NCBI GenBank assembly: GCA_011525035.1
Contig: WTIZ01000060.1
Coordinates: 65,096-118,078, forward strand
Direction of reading: 5' to 3'
Source of the DNA: Cryomorphaceae bacterium
GTDB lineage: Bacteria > Bacteroidota > Bacteroidia > Flavobacteriales > Schleiferiaceae
Length of the DNA: 52,983 nt
Within the stretch, counting starts at the first letter, position 1, and every line of letters starts with the position of its first letter. The notes under the pieces are model-generated. The model was not told the DNA's origin. It did not search any database and was given only the letters and a program-made list of their open reading frames with translations. A program made the position numbers and the translations under genes. This document shows positions 1 to 8,008 of the stretch, piece by piece.

Positions 1-1020
1 GAGCGATTGCGCAAAGAAGTGGGCGGAACGCTCGCGCCTGCCCATTGGCCAATTATAGATGAAGATCATACGCTTTGGGGTGCCATTGCTTCGAACTACG
101 CCTACAATTTTAAGAACCATCCTGGGCATTTCCACAACGGTGGGGTTTGGGGTTTAACACAAGGGTTCACTGCTGCGGCTATGAACACCCTCTTTGGCGA
201 GGATCATGCGTACATGGCCAGTTACGAAGGGATGTTGGAAAGCTCAATGGAGGATCATCCCTTTGCTGAATATTACTCGTATCCTGATTTGAAGCCAGGT
301 GGCGTAAAGAACCTGTGCTTTTCAGCCGGATCTTATTTGATTGCCGCTGCTGCCGCTGATCAAGGTGAAGCATTCACTGCGATTTTTGAACGAAGGTTGC
401 AGGTGCTGATGGCTAAGGCGGGGAAGATTGCTGAAGAATTGGCTCGGGAGGTGGTTCAAAAATCGCCGGCCAAGGTCTATCGCGTGAGCGGCGAGAGCGG
501 CTGTGGTAAGACGACTTTGGCGAAGGCCATAGTGAAAGAGTTTGAGGCACAAGGCAAGAAGGCGGTGCTGATTTCACAGGACGAGTATTTTCATTTGCCG
601 CCACGGCAGAATCACAATAAACGGGTTGAGGACTTTGAATGGATTGGGCTCGGCGAGGTCGATTGGAAGCTGTTGAACGGGGTCATTGATCAGGTTTTGG
701 ATCCTGCGGTTGCTAGCGTGGAGGTGCCGGAGATGGATTGGGAATTGGACACGAAAGAGTGGAAAACGATGGATGCTGAAGAAGTTGATGTCGTTGTCAT
801 AGAGGGTACTTATGTGCTTGGTGAGAAGCGCGAGGGAGAGGTTGGAATATTTTTTGAGCACACCTATGTGGACACTAGGGAAAATAGATTGGCGCGTAAT
901 AGGGAAGTCGTGGACGATTTCATCCAGCGCGTCTTAGAAAGAGAACACGGGATCATTAGCGCATTGCGGAAGGACGCGGATCTTGTGGTAAACAAAGACT
1001 ACACACTAACAATACGATAA
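1..1020 (+). CDS. Glycosidase-like domain fused to uridine-kinase-like P-loop kinase (5' partial)
   Basis: The frame is open from base 1, so the true start lies outside the window. About the first 145 visible residues resemble the end of an (alpha/alpha)6 glycosidase barrel: PGHFHNGGVWGLTQGF is like the HNG-W segment of invertase or debranching-type enzymes. It runs without a break into a P-loop kinase: Walker A GESGCGKTT, then SQDEYF, a VIEGTYVL strand resembling Walker B, and an arginine-rich lid (ENRLARNREVVDDF), as in the uridine kinase/phosphoribulokinase superfamily. No signal peptide can be judged. Its TAA directly abuts the ATG of the GH97 gene, so they are very likely one operon. An inferred role is cytoplasmic cleavage of an oligosaccharide coupled to phosphorylation of a product; the substrate is unknown. 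The kinase fold is well supported, the glycosidase assignment less so. Confidence 0.6.
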   Translation, partial: ERLRKEVGGTLAPAHWPIIDEDHTLWGAIASNYAYNFKNHPGHFHNGGVWGLTQGFTAAAMNTLFGEDHAYMASYEGMLESSMEDHPFAEYYSYPDLKPGGVKNLCFSAGSYLIAAAAADQGEAFTAIFERRLQVLMAKAGKIAEELAREVVQKSPAKVYRVSGESGCGKTTLAKAIVKEFEAQGKKAVLISQDEYFHLPPRQNHNKRVEDFEWIGLGEVDWKLLNGVIDQVLDPAVASVEVPEMDWELDTKEWKTMDAEEVDVVVIEGTYVLGEKREGEVGIFFEHTYVDTRENRLARNREVVDDFIQRVLEREHGIISALRKDADLVVNKDYTLTIR

Positions 1021-3123
1021 ATGATGAAAAAGGTAACACTACTTTTCATTGGGATGGCTTTTGCGGCTTGTACAGGACCGCAAGAGGTGGTTTCCAGCCC
1101 AGACGGAAACGTTCAAGTGAGCGTTGGACTCACTTCTAAGGGAGCTATTCAATATGCCGTTGATTTTAACGGTAAAGAGGTCATTGGTGCGTCGACCCTT
1201 GGGTTCGATTTTGCGGAGGCAGAGGATCTTTTGGACGGATTTGAATTGGCCACAGTAGATGTAAAAGAAGTAAGCGATGCTTACACGATGCAGTGGGGCT
1301 CCAATACTGAGCTTTCGTACACGCATACCGAGGCAACGTTCAACTTTACGCATGTCCCAACGGGTAGAACTTTGGGCGTGGTATTTAGAGCGGCAAATGA
1401 CGGTTTTGCCTTCCGTTATTTGATTCCTGAGCAGGAAGAAGGACAGTTGGTAGTGAAGGACGAAAAGTCTGAATTCAACTTGTCTGAAGATGCGATGGCG
1501 CACTGGATTCCTGGTGATTGGGAGATTTATGAGCACCCATACAACCACACGAAGGTTAGTGAGATTGATGCCTTGAGCAAGGCAAACCACCCGAATTTGG
1601 CAGCAACGGTTATTGTGGAGAACAGCGTAAGTACTCCGGTGACCTTTGAATATAAGGACGGTACGCACATGAGTATTCATGAAGCAGCACTCGTTAATTA
1701 TTCAGGTATGACGCTACTGCGCGAGGGTAAAACGGGTTTTGTTAGCTCGCTTGTAGGGCGTGAAGACGGCAATAAGGCAACTATTCCTACTCCGTTTAAG
1801 ACGCCGTGGAGAATGGTGACTTTGGGCGACGAAGCGACCGATTTATTGGCATCGCACCTCATGTATGACCTGAACGAGCCGAACCAGATGGGCGATATCT
1901 CGGAGTGGTTTACTCCGCAGAAATACGTTGGTATTTGGTGGGAGATGCACATGGGCAAGAGCACCTGGGATTACGGTATGACCCAAGATATGGGTACGTG
2001 GATTGATGACGGTCGTGAGCATGGCCGCCACGGTGCTACGAATGAAAACACACGTAGATACATTGACTTTGCCGCCGAGCACGGATTTAGCGGCGTGTTG
2101 GTCGAAGGTTGGAATACGGGCTGGGAGCACTGGATTGGTTTTGACGACCGCGAAGGGGTGTTCGATTTTGTAACCAGCTACCCAGATTACGATATGTCTG
2201 AACTCCAGGAATACGCGAAAAGTAAAGGTGTAAGCTTGGTGATGCACCACGAAACTTCTGCTGCACCGCGTACGTATGATCAGCAGATGGATACCGCGTA
2301 TGCATTGATGCAAGCCAACGACATTCATTTGGTGAAGTCGGGCTACGTAGGGCCGCTTTTGCCGAAGGGAGAATACCACCACGGTCAGTGGATGGTGAAC
2401 CACTACAATAATGCAGTGACTAAAGCATTCGACTATCAAATTGCGGTAAATACGCATGAGCCTATCAAAGGAACTGGATTGGAGCGCACTTGGCCGAACT
2501 GGGTGGCTCGTGAGGGTGCCCGCGGACAGGAATTCAATGCATGGAGTATAGAGAAAGGGAACTACGTGGATCATATTCCAACTATGGCATTTACAAGATT
2601 CTTGAGCGGACCGATGGATTATACGCCTGGGGTGTTCCAATTGGAAACCAAGAGCGGTCCTGACGGTGATAACAGAGTTCGATCTACGGTAGGCCAGCAA
2701 TTTGGTTTGTATGTCGTTGTTCCATCGCCTATTCAAATGGCGTGCGACCTTCCTGAGAATTACGAGAAGCATTTGGATTGGTTGCAATTCATCAAAGACG
2801 TGGCTGTCGATTGGGATCGCAGTATTCCGGTGGCCGGTAAAGTGGGCCAATATGTGGCTTGGGCGCGTACACCAAAGGAGAATGATAACTGGTACCTGGG
2901 CGCAGCAAATGCCGATGGAGCGCACCAGCTAAGTATTGCGCTGGACTTCCTTGAGGAGGGCGCTACCTACGAGGCACAGATCTATCGCGATGCAGACGAT
3001 GCAGATTGGGAAACCAACCCGTATGCGGTGACTATAGAAACGAAAACGTACGTGAAGGGCGATAGCTTTGATGTGCGTTTGGCTTCAGGGGGTGGCTTTG
3101 GCGCTATTCTAGTGAAGCAGTAA
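1021..3123 (+). CDS. GH97 family alpha-glucosidase lipoprotein (SusB-like)
   Basis: A 700-residue protein with a lipoprotein signal (MKKVTLLFIGMAFAAC, lipid-anchored Cys). The N-terminal half is the beta-sandwich typical of GH97 (SSPDGNVQVSVGL near the start), followed by a TIM barrel with the segments VGIWWEMHMG, GVLVEGWNTGWEHW, HHETSA, NTHEPIKGTGLERTWPN and REGARGQEFNAW. The glutamates in HHET and GARGQE sit where inverting GH97 enzymes carry their base and calcium-binding residues, so an inverting alpha-glucosidase is more likely than a retaining alpha-galactosidase. It would cut alpha-glucosides or maltooligosaccharides in the periplasm. The start is the first ATG of an ATGATG that directly follows the TAA of the fusion gene; a rho-independent terminator follows. 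Confidence 0.9.
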   Translation: MMKKVTLLFIGMAFAACTGPQEVVSSPDGNVQVSVGLTSKGAIQYAVDFNGKEVIGASTLGFDFAEAEDLLDGFELATVDVKEVSDAYTMQWGSNTELSYTHTEATFNFTHVPTGRTLGVVFRAANDGFAFRYLIPEQEEGQLVVKDEKSEFNLSEDAMAHWIPGDWEIYEHPYNHTKVSEIDALSKANHPNLAATVIVENSVSTPVTFEYKDGTHMSIHEAALVNYSGMTLLREGKTGFVSSLVGREDGNKATIPTPFKTPWRMVTLGDEATDLLASHLMYDLNEPNQMGDISEWFTPQKYVGIWWEMHMGKSTWDYGMTQDMGTWIDDGREHGRHGATNENTRRYIDFAAEHGFSGVLVEGWNTGWEHWIGFDDREGVFDFVTSYPDYDMSELQEYAKSKGVSLVMHHETSAAPRTYDQQMDTAYALMQANDIHLVKSGYVGPLLPKGEYHHGQWMVNHYNNAVTKAFDYQIAVNTHEPIKGTGLERTWPNWVAREGARGQEFNAWSIEKGNYVDHIPTMAFTRFLSGPMDYTPGVFQLETKSGPDGDNRVRSTVGQQFGLYVVVPSPIQMACDLPENYEKHLDWLQFIKDVAVDWDRSIPVAGKVGQYVAWARTPKENDNWYLGAANADGAHQLSIALDFLEEGATYEAQIYRDADDADWETNPYAVTIETKTYVKGDSFDVRLASGGGFGAILVKQ

Positions 3124-3150
3124 ATTATAACGGCCTTTGGTCCGATTTGA

Positions 3151-3177
3151 CCCCGGCGTGCAGCGCCGGGGTTTTTT
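3151..3177 (+). terminator. Rho-independent terminator after GH97
   Basis: Perfect 8-bp stem CCCCGGCG/CGCCGGGG with a TGCAG loop, followed by six T residues. It lies 28 bases after the GH97 stop codon and ends that operon. Confidence 0.9.
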
Positions 3178-3202
3178 GTATCTTAAAGGAAACCTTAGAC
3201 CC

Positions 3203-3490
3203 ATGTCACAGACTAAACCACTCTGGTATTGGCCCGCCATTTCGACTGCAGCGCTCTTATCCATTCCATTGATAGGAGGATTCATTAGCGAAAACGTGAA
3301 TTGGTCGCTATTTGATTTCTTAATTGGAGGCGCGCTGATCTTTGTCGTTGCCTCTGTAGAGCTGCTTTTATGGCGCTCATTGCCGAAGAAGGGAAGGTGG
3401 CCAGTAATGTTGTTTTTAATGCTCTTATTCGCCATCCTATGGGCGGAAATGGCGGTAGGGATTTTTGGTTCACCAATCGCAGGAAGCTAA
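3203..3490 (+). CDS. Small membrane protein, unknown function
   Basis: A 95-residue protein starting MSQTKPLWYWPAIS. The frame is open further upstream, but an earlier start would lie inside the terminator hairpin, so the ATG at 3203 is preferred. It has about three hydrophobic segments (roughly residues 9-28, 35-55 and 66-88) separated by short charged turns such as RSLPKKGRW, consistent with a small inner-membrane protein. No family was recognised. It converges with the trehalase gene and ends three bases before that gene's stop codon. Confidence 0.6.
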   Translation: MSQTKPLWYWPAISTAALLSIPLIGGFISENVNWSLFDFLIGGALIFVVASVELLLWRSLPKKGRWPVMLFLMLLFAILWAEMAVGIFGSPIAGS

Positions 3491-3493
3491 GCG

Positions 3494-4921
3494 CTATTTC
3501 TTAAGGTATTCGAGCATGGCAATGTATACGCCGTTGCTCCATCCAAAGCCGTCTTGGACGTCGTACTCACCGCCTTTGCTCAGATTTTCTGGCTCAACCA
3601 CATTGTACTTTTCCACGAATTTGCCGCGCGCGTTGTAAATGATATCACACGTTCTAATCCATCGCGTAGCGAGGTCTCGAGCCTCTTCTTTAAACCCGTA
3701 GCGGTCCAAACCCATCACGGCGATCCATTGCAAAGGTGCCCAGCCGTTTGGTGCGTCCCACTGTTGACCGCTTTTGATTGGTGTAGTTAAGAGCCCGCCG
3801 GTTTCCAACAACTGCGGAAGGTGATGTTCTACGGTAAAGGCTGCTTGGTCGGCGGTTGCTGCGCCTACAAATAGTGGGTAGAATACAGCTGCACTTACAG
3901 CGCCGGTACCGGTACCGCTTCTCAAGTCTATGTCTTGGAAACCTTCTTCGGTAAAGAATTCTGTTTGAAGCTTGAGTTTGCGCTCGTAGGCGGCGTCTTC
4001 GTAGACCTTGTTTCCAGTGAGGTTGAATAGGAGCTCTTCTAAAAATAGAAGGAGCGAGTTGAGGTCAACGGGCGCGATGTCCATGGTATGAATGGTGCCT
4101 AGGTCCATAGGGTCCGCTAACCATCTGGAAGAGAAGTCCCAACCGCTTTCGCAAGCAGCACGAAGATGCTGGAAGAACAGAGGGTGCTCTTTGGCGTGCG
4201 TCTCCCACTCCAGATCGGTACGGTACATTTCGATGCGGGGCGAATTTCCAGCGTCCCAATAGGTGGTTTTTCCCTCTTCATTGCGGTGTTCTGCGGACCA
4301 GAAGGCATATTCCTTTTCAAGTGCCGGTAGATAGCGTTCGTAGACGTCCATAGGTTCTTCGGCACCTTTGGCGTACGCATCCACCATGAGCGCAAAGAAA
4401 GGGGGCTGAGAGCGCGAGAGGAAGTAGGTGCGGTTGCCGTTGGGAATGTGTCCGTAGGTATCTATAAAATGGGCAAAGTTGTCTAGTAAGTCGCCCACCC
4501 AAGAGCGGTGACCGTGCGCAAGTAGGCCTAGCTGGGTGAAGTAGCTGTCCCAATAATAGACTTCTTGAAATCTGCCTCCTGGCACGATGTAGGAGTGTGG
4601 AAGAGGAACTTTCGTGCTGAGTATATCTGTAGGGTCGGCACTGCGGTGCAAATAAGGCCAGAGTGCTTTAATGTGATCTTCCGGTGAACGGTTTGGGTCC
4701 GCAACAAAATCGACCTCCACAGCCTGAGCAGGCTGGAAGTGTTTTTCGAAGAAGGATTTTAGGTCAAAATTGGCCCCTGATTTTTCTTCGTTGTAAAGGG
4801 CAAGAACTTCGTCAATGGGCGTAGTGAGTTCTGCATCGCTGATGTATTTCTCGTCTTCCCAGATGCCGCTGGTGTGCAGGTCGACAAAGAGTTCGCCAAG
4901 AAGTTGATCGATCGTATTCAC
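3494..4921 (-). CDS. GH37 trehalase, cytoplasmic type
   Basis: A 475-residue protein carrying both classical trehalase signatures: PGGRFQEVYYWDSYF near residue 115 and QWDAPNGWAPLQW near residue 385. It also has the acid/base regions YWDAGNSPR and GGEYDVQDGFGWSNGV. It hydrolyses trehalose to two glucose molecules. No signal peptide is present, so it should act in the cytoplasm like TreF. The start is GTG at 4919-4921; no in-frame ATG precedes the conserved region, and AAGG lies just upstream. It is the last gene of the long minus-strand operon, nine bases after the MFS transporter, which suggests that the transporter imports trehalose or a related disaccharide. Confidence 0.93.
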   Translation of the reverse strand: MNTIDQLLGELFVDLHTSGIWEDEKYISDAELTTPIDEVLALYNEEKSGANFDLKSFFEKHFQPAQAVEVDFVADPNRSPEDHIKALWPYLHRSADPTDILSTKVPLPHSYIVPGGRFQEVYYWDSYFTQLGLLAHGHRSWVGDLLDNFAHFIDTYGHIPNGNRTYFLSRSQPPFFALMVDAYAKGAEEPMDVYERYLPALEKEYAFWSAEHRNEEGKTTYWDAGNSPRIEMYRTDLEWETHAKEHPLFFQHLRAACESGWDFSSRWLADPMDLGTIHTMDIAPVDLNSLLLFLEELLFNLTGNKVYEDAAYERKLKLQTEFFTEEGFQDIDLRSGTGTGAVSAAVFYPLFVGAATADQAAFTVEHHLPQLLETGGLLTTPIKSGQQWDAPNGWAPLQWIAVMGLDRYGFKEEARDLATRWIRTCDIIYNARGKFVEKYNVVEPENLSKGGEYDVQDGFGWSNGVYIAMLEYLKK

Positions 4922-4930
4922 CCTTAGAAT

Positions 4931-6139
4931 TTACGCTTTCTTGGTCAATCTTCTCAAGACGAATACCGCGATAAGCAGGAGCGTCATAGGTACTAATGTG
5001 AAATAGAACGCACCGCCGCCCAATCGCTCAAAGAAGTAGGCCGTGATTCGTGAACCCAGGGTACCGCCTGTGGCAGAAAACAGCACGATCAGTCCGGTCA
5101 TTGGGCTGTGCATTTTCTTTGGTAGGGCGCTAAGTACTACGCTGTTTAATAGCGGGTAGATGGGTGCAATGAAGAGTCCTACTAGTGGGAAGATAAAGGC
5201 GAGTACAGGCAGGCCAAAAATCATGGCGGCATCTTCGCTGACTTCACGGTCTAGCGCTTGCGGAAGGACAAAGGCGACCATGAGCATAGCGCCGATAATC
5301 GCTCCCGAGATGACAAGTGTCCAGTGGAAGCGCTCGCTCAATTGGCCCCCAAGGATTCTACCTAAACCTAGGGTAATGGCAAGGATACTGGCCATACGAA
5401 TACTGTTGCTTTCGCTCAAGGCTAATACCTTCTCGTTGAACGTTGGCAGCCAAGTCATAATGCCCTGCTCCACCATTACGTATAGGAAGGCGGAGAAGAC
5501 AAATACGACAACCAAAAGCTTGGTGATGAGTCCGATCATGGCAGAGAACTCTTCGCTCAGGGGCGTGCTGTTTTCCTCTTTAGGCAGCTCTGGAATGCGC
5601 GCAAGAAAGGCCACCGCTACTAGTACTAGACCAGTGAGTAGGAGATATACGTTGAGCCAAGCGCTAGGGTCTGTTTCGCTGTTGAAGGCAGGGAAAAGGA
5701 AATAGGCCAGGGCGATACCGAACATGAAAGTTCCTTCCACGGAACTCATCAGTGCATTGTGTTCTTTTTCTCCGGAGGTCACTTGGCCGATTGAGCCATA
5801 AACCGCCACCTTGATCAGGGCAAAGGAAGACCCAACAATGGCAAAGAGGATTTGCGAAGAAATAAAGCTATTTCCCGCCCACATCTGAATCAAACCCAGC
5901 GAGGTAATGGACAGGGCAATGACCATGATTTTCTTGTAGCCGATGCGTGGGACAAAGCTGGCAATGAGGAAGGAAACGATGGCAACAGGCATGTCCTTGA
6001 AGAGCTCAAGCGTGCTGGCCTGCACTTCGCTTACGCCATAGTTGTTAATGCTTTTTAGGATGACAATTCCTACACTGTTCAGTAGGATAGCGTACACAAA
6101 AAAGTTGATGTGCAACGCCCATTTGAACGGCTTATTCAT
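4931..6139 (-). CDS. MFS transporter, probable sugar importer
   Basis: A 402-residue polytopic membrane protein with about 12 hydrophobic segments and the major facilitator layout. A charged cytoplasmic loop in the middle (PELPKEENSTPLSEE) separates the two six-helix halves, and loop 2-3 carries PRIGYKK. It lies between a haloperoxidase-like lipoprotein gene and trehalase. Its ATG overlaps the end of the upstream gene by 8 bases, so translational coupling is likely. Uptake of a disaccharide such as trehalose for the adjacent cytoplasmic trehalase is an inference from gene order; no substrate-specific motif was recognised. Confidence 0.8.
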   Translation of the reverse strand: MNKPFKWALHINFFVYAILLNSVGIVILKSINNYGVSEVQASTLELFKDMPVAIVSFLIASFVPRIGYKKIMVIALSITSLGLIQMWAGNSFISSQILFAIVGSSFALIKVAVYGSIGQVTSGEKEHNALMSSVEGTFMFGIALAYFLFPAFNSETDPSAWLNVYLLLTGLVLVAVAFLARIPELPKEENSTPLSEEFSAMIGLITKLLVVVFVFSAFLYVMVEQGIMTWLPTFNEKVLALSESNSIRMASILAITLGLGRILGGQLSERFHWTLVISGAIIGAMLMVAFVLPQALDREVSEDAAMIFGLPVLAFIFPLVGLFIAPIYPLLNSVVLSALPKKMHSPMTGLIVLFSATGGTLGSRITAYFFERLGGGAFYFTLVPMTLLLIAVFVLRRLTKKA

Positions 6140-7454
6140 TTCCTGTGTAGGTCGTTAAGTTGGCATCTAGGTAGGCCCCTAATGTACGTCCTTGGCTCAC
6201 CCCAATTTCGATGGCCGGCATGTAGTGAATGCCGCCGTACAATCTCGAAATGGCTGCTTCGTCAGAGGCAGCGGTGAAGCTTTCGTAGGAGCGGTCAGGA
6301 AGCCCATATACGCGTTCTGTAGAATCTTGGAAAGCGAAGTTCTCTCCAAAGACGCCGGTAAGCATCACACCTGCAGCACCTGAAATCACACTGTGTCCCG
6401 AGGTATACTCAGGGAATGGAGGCGTTTGCAGCAGCGGGGTCCAATTCTCGTCAAAATTCTCATTAATCACCGTTTCTGGGCGGACCAATTCTGAACGGTA
6501 CTTCTCATCCCAACAAGAGATGAAGCCGTCAAACAATCCGGTAGCAGCGCGCAAGTGCGCATTAATCGTAGTGCCGTAATCTGCACCCGCTTTGCGACAA
6601 GCAATGCCCGTAATTCCCATCCAGTGACCTCCAGGAGTAATCTTTTTTGTCGCCAACATCACGTGACCGCGGTGCACACTCACATACGGGTTACAATCCC
6701 AAAACTGTGCAATAGCTTCTTGCTCCGGCGTTAGGTTGTTCACGGTGTGGTACACCTGCATGAGGTCTTTGTAGAATTTCGAGGCGGTATCTAACGAAGG
6801 CGTCGGTGGCGGCACCGGTTTGAACATTTGCGCACTATCCATGACGAGCGTACGAATGTTTCTCCAGTGCGGCTCAATGCCGTCCATGTAATCCGGAGGC
6901 GTTGGCTTCCAGCGCATCGGATCGTCGTTGATCTCGTATTTGGTAAACGTGCGGCTTTGGTTGTAGTTATCACCCTGGGCCCAATTCAACACAGCATCTG
7001 CAACGCGTTGTCCGTAGGCACGACTCACGGCGATGGCTTCAGCGCTGTGGTGCTCACTCATCTTTTCGAACAACTCGTCCATATGTGCTTGCATGCGGTC
7101 TTCTGAGAAAATCAAGGCTTTACCGACCACACCCAAGGCATGGAGCGAAGCTAGTTCGGGCACGTAATTTTCATCCGTTGGCGCTGGGTCTACCGTTGGG
7201 AATTCGTGGAATTGACCCACGAGAGAACGGTAATCTGCATTGCTTTGAGCCACTACCTCGTAGGCAGCTGCGCCAGAGTAGGCGTATACCCTTGCAGCCA
7301 CAGGTGGCGAGAAAATATCGTGTACCAAGATGTCCGTGATGGCCTGATATGCATTCTGCAGATCACGTGAATAGTCGTTGTACGGCTCTTTGGGACCTTG
7401 GCAAGAGGTCGCCACAAAGGCGCTTACAGTGAGTGTTAGTAGAAGTCGTTTCAT
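6132..7454 (-). CDS. Vanadium-dependent haloperoxidase / PAP2 superfamily lipoprotein
   Basis: A 440-residue protein with a lipoprotein signal (lipobox VATSC). The C-terminal half carries the PAP2/vanadium haloperoxidase active-site pieces: ELVRPETV, then PEYTSGHSVISGAAGV with the catalytic histidine, then SRLYGGIHYMPAIEIG with the second histidine. The N-terminal half is helical (AYSGAAAYEVV). Members of this family are either halide-oxidising enzymes or phosphatases, and sequence alone does not separate them. Homologues are frequent next to SusCD and VCBS proteins in Flavobacteriia. It follows the unknown lipoprotein by 11 bases and overlaps the transporter. The leader before the ATG is AATCACACAACAC, without a Shine-Dalgarno sequence. 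Confidence 0.85.
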   Translation of the reverse strand: MKRLLLTLTVSAFVATSCQGPKEPYNDYSRDLQNAYQAITDILVHDIFSPPVAARVYAYSGAAAYEVVAQSNADYRSLVGQFHEFPTVDPAPTDENYVPELASLHALGVVGKALIFSEDRMQAHMDELFEKMSEHHSAEAIAVSRAYGQRVADAVLNWAQGDNYNQSRTFTKYEINDDPMRWKPTPPDYMDGIEPHWRNIRTLVMDSAQMFKPVPPPTPSLDTASKFYKDLMQVYHTVNNLTPEQEAIAQFWDCNPYVSVHRGHVMLATKKITPGGHWMGITGIACRKAGADYGTTINAHLRAATGLFDGFISCWDEKYRSELVRPETVINENFDENWTPLLQTPPFPEYTSGHSVISGAAGVMLTGVFGENFAFQDSTERVYGLPDRSYESFTAASDEAAISRLYGGIHYMPAIEIGVSQGRTLGAYLDANLTTYTGNE

Positions 7455-7465
7455 GTGTTGTGTGA

Positions 7466-7984
7466 TTAACAGTCGCAGAAATAGCGTGCAAGTCCAGTTT
7501 CAAAAGTTATATCCGTAGTGTCCGCGGCTTTCGGAAGTAGGATCCAGTTGAAGCTGAAGTTGTCGCACAACAGTTGGTTGCACTGGGTTTCATCGACGGT
7601 TTTAAGGGCATAGCGCCACCCTTCGGGCGTACTTGTTAGTTTTAGGTAGTTCGTGGCTAGACAGCTAATTTCCGTAGAAAAGCCTATCAACGTGTATTCG
7701 TCAAAATCGATTTCAGGATATACGCAGTAGGGGCAATCTTCATCACGCGAGAATTGAGTAAGTGCATCATAAGCGCTGTCGTTTCGAATGATGTATGGCT
7801 CAAACAACTCAATATTCGGATCAAACTCAGGCGTGAGCAAAACGATGTTGGTTTGTTCTAAATCGGTCGTGAATTCGTAGGATTCGAAGTCGGCGTAAAG
7901 GTCCGTCCATTCACATTCCGGATCCAAGGTACACGAGTTGAGCAAGGCCCCGCTGATTAAGGCAAACAAAAGAAAATTTCGCAT
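7466..7984 (-). CDS. Lipoprotein of unknown function
   Basis: A 172-residue protein with a lipoprotein signal (MRNFLLFALISGALLNSC). The mature part is acidic and cysteine-rich for its size, with CEW, CPYC, SCLA, QCNQLLC and a terminal FCDC, suggesting disulfides in the periplasm or on the cell surface. Spacing of cysteines does not match a thioredoxin or a c-type heme site. No family was recognised. It sits between the VCBS/ASPIC lipoprotein genes and the haloperoxidase gene, all on the same strand with short gaps, so it is probably part of the same surface glycan operon. Confidence 0.7.
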   Translation of the reverse strand: MRNFLLFALISGALLNSCTLDPECEWTDLYADFESYEFTTDLEQTNIVLLTPEFDPNIELFEPYIIRNDSAYDALTQFSRDEDCPYCVYPEIDFDEYTLIGFSTEISCLATNYLKLTSTPEGWRYALKTVDETQCNQLLCDNFSFNWILLPKAADTTDITFETGLARYFCDC

Positions 7985-8008
7985 CTGGCTAAAATAGGGA
8001 AAACCCCT

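Noticed and set aside
3137-3202. Longer N-terminus for the small membrane protein, starting at 3137
   Set aside because: It would be encoded by the terminator hairpin; the ATG at 3203 is a better start.
5160-5705. Plus-strand frame of 181 codons over the MFS gene
   Set aside because: It mirrors the transporter gene; the composition (Ser/Thr/Arg-rich, no hydrophobic core) is that of an antisense shadow.
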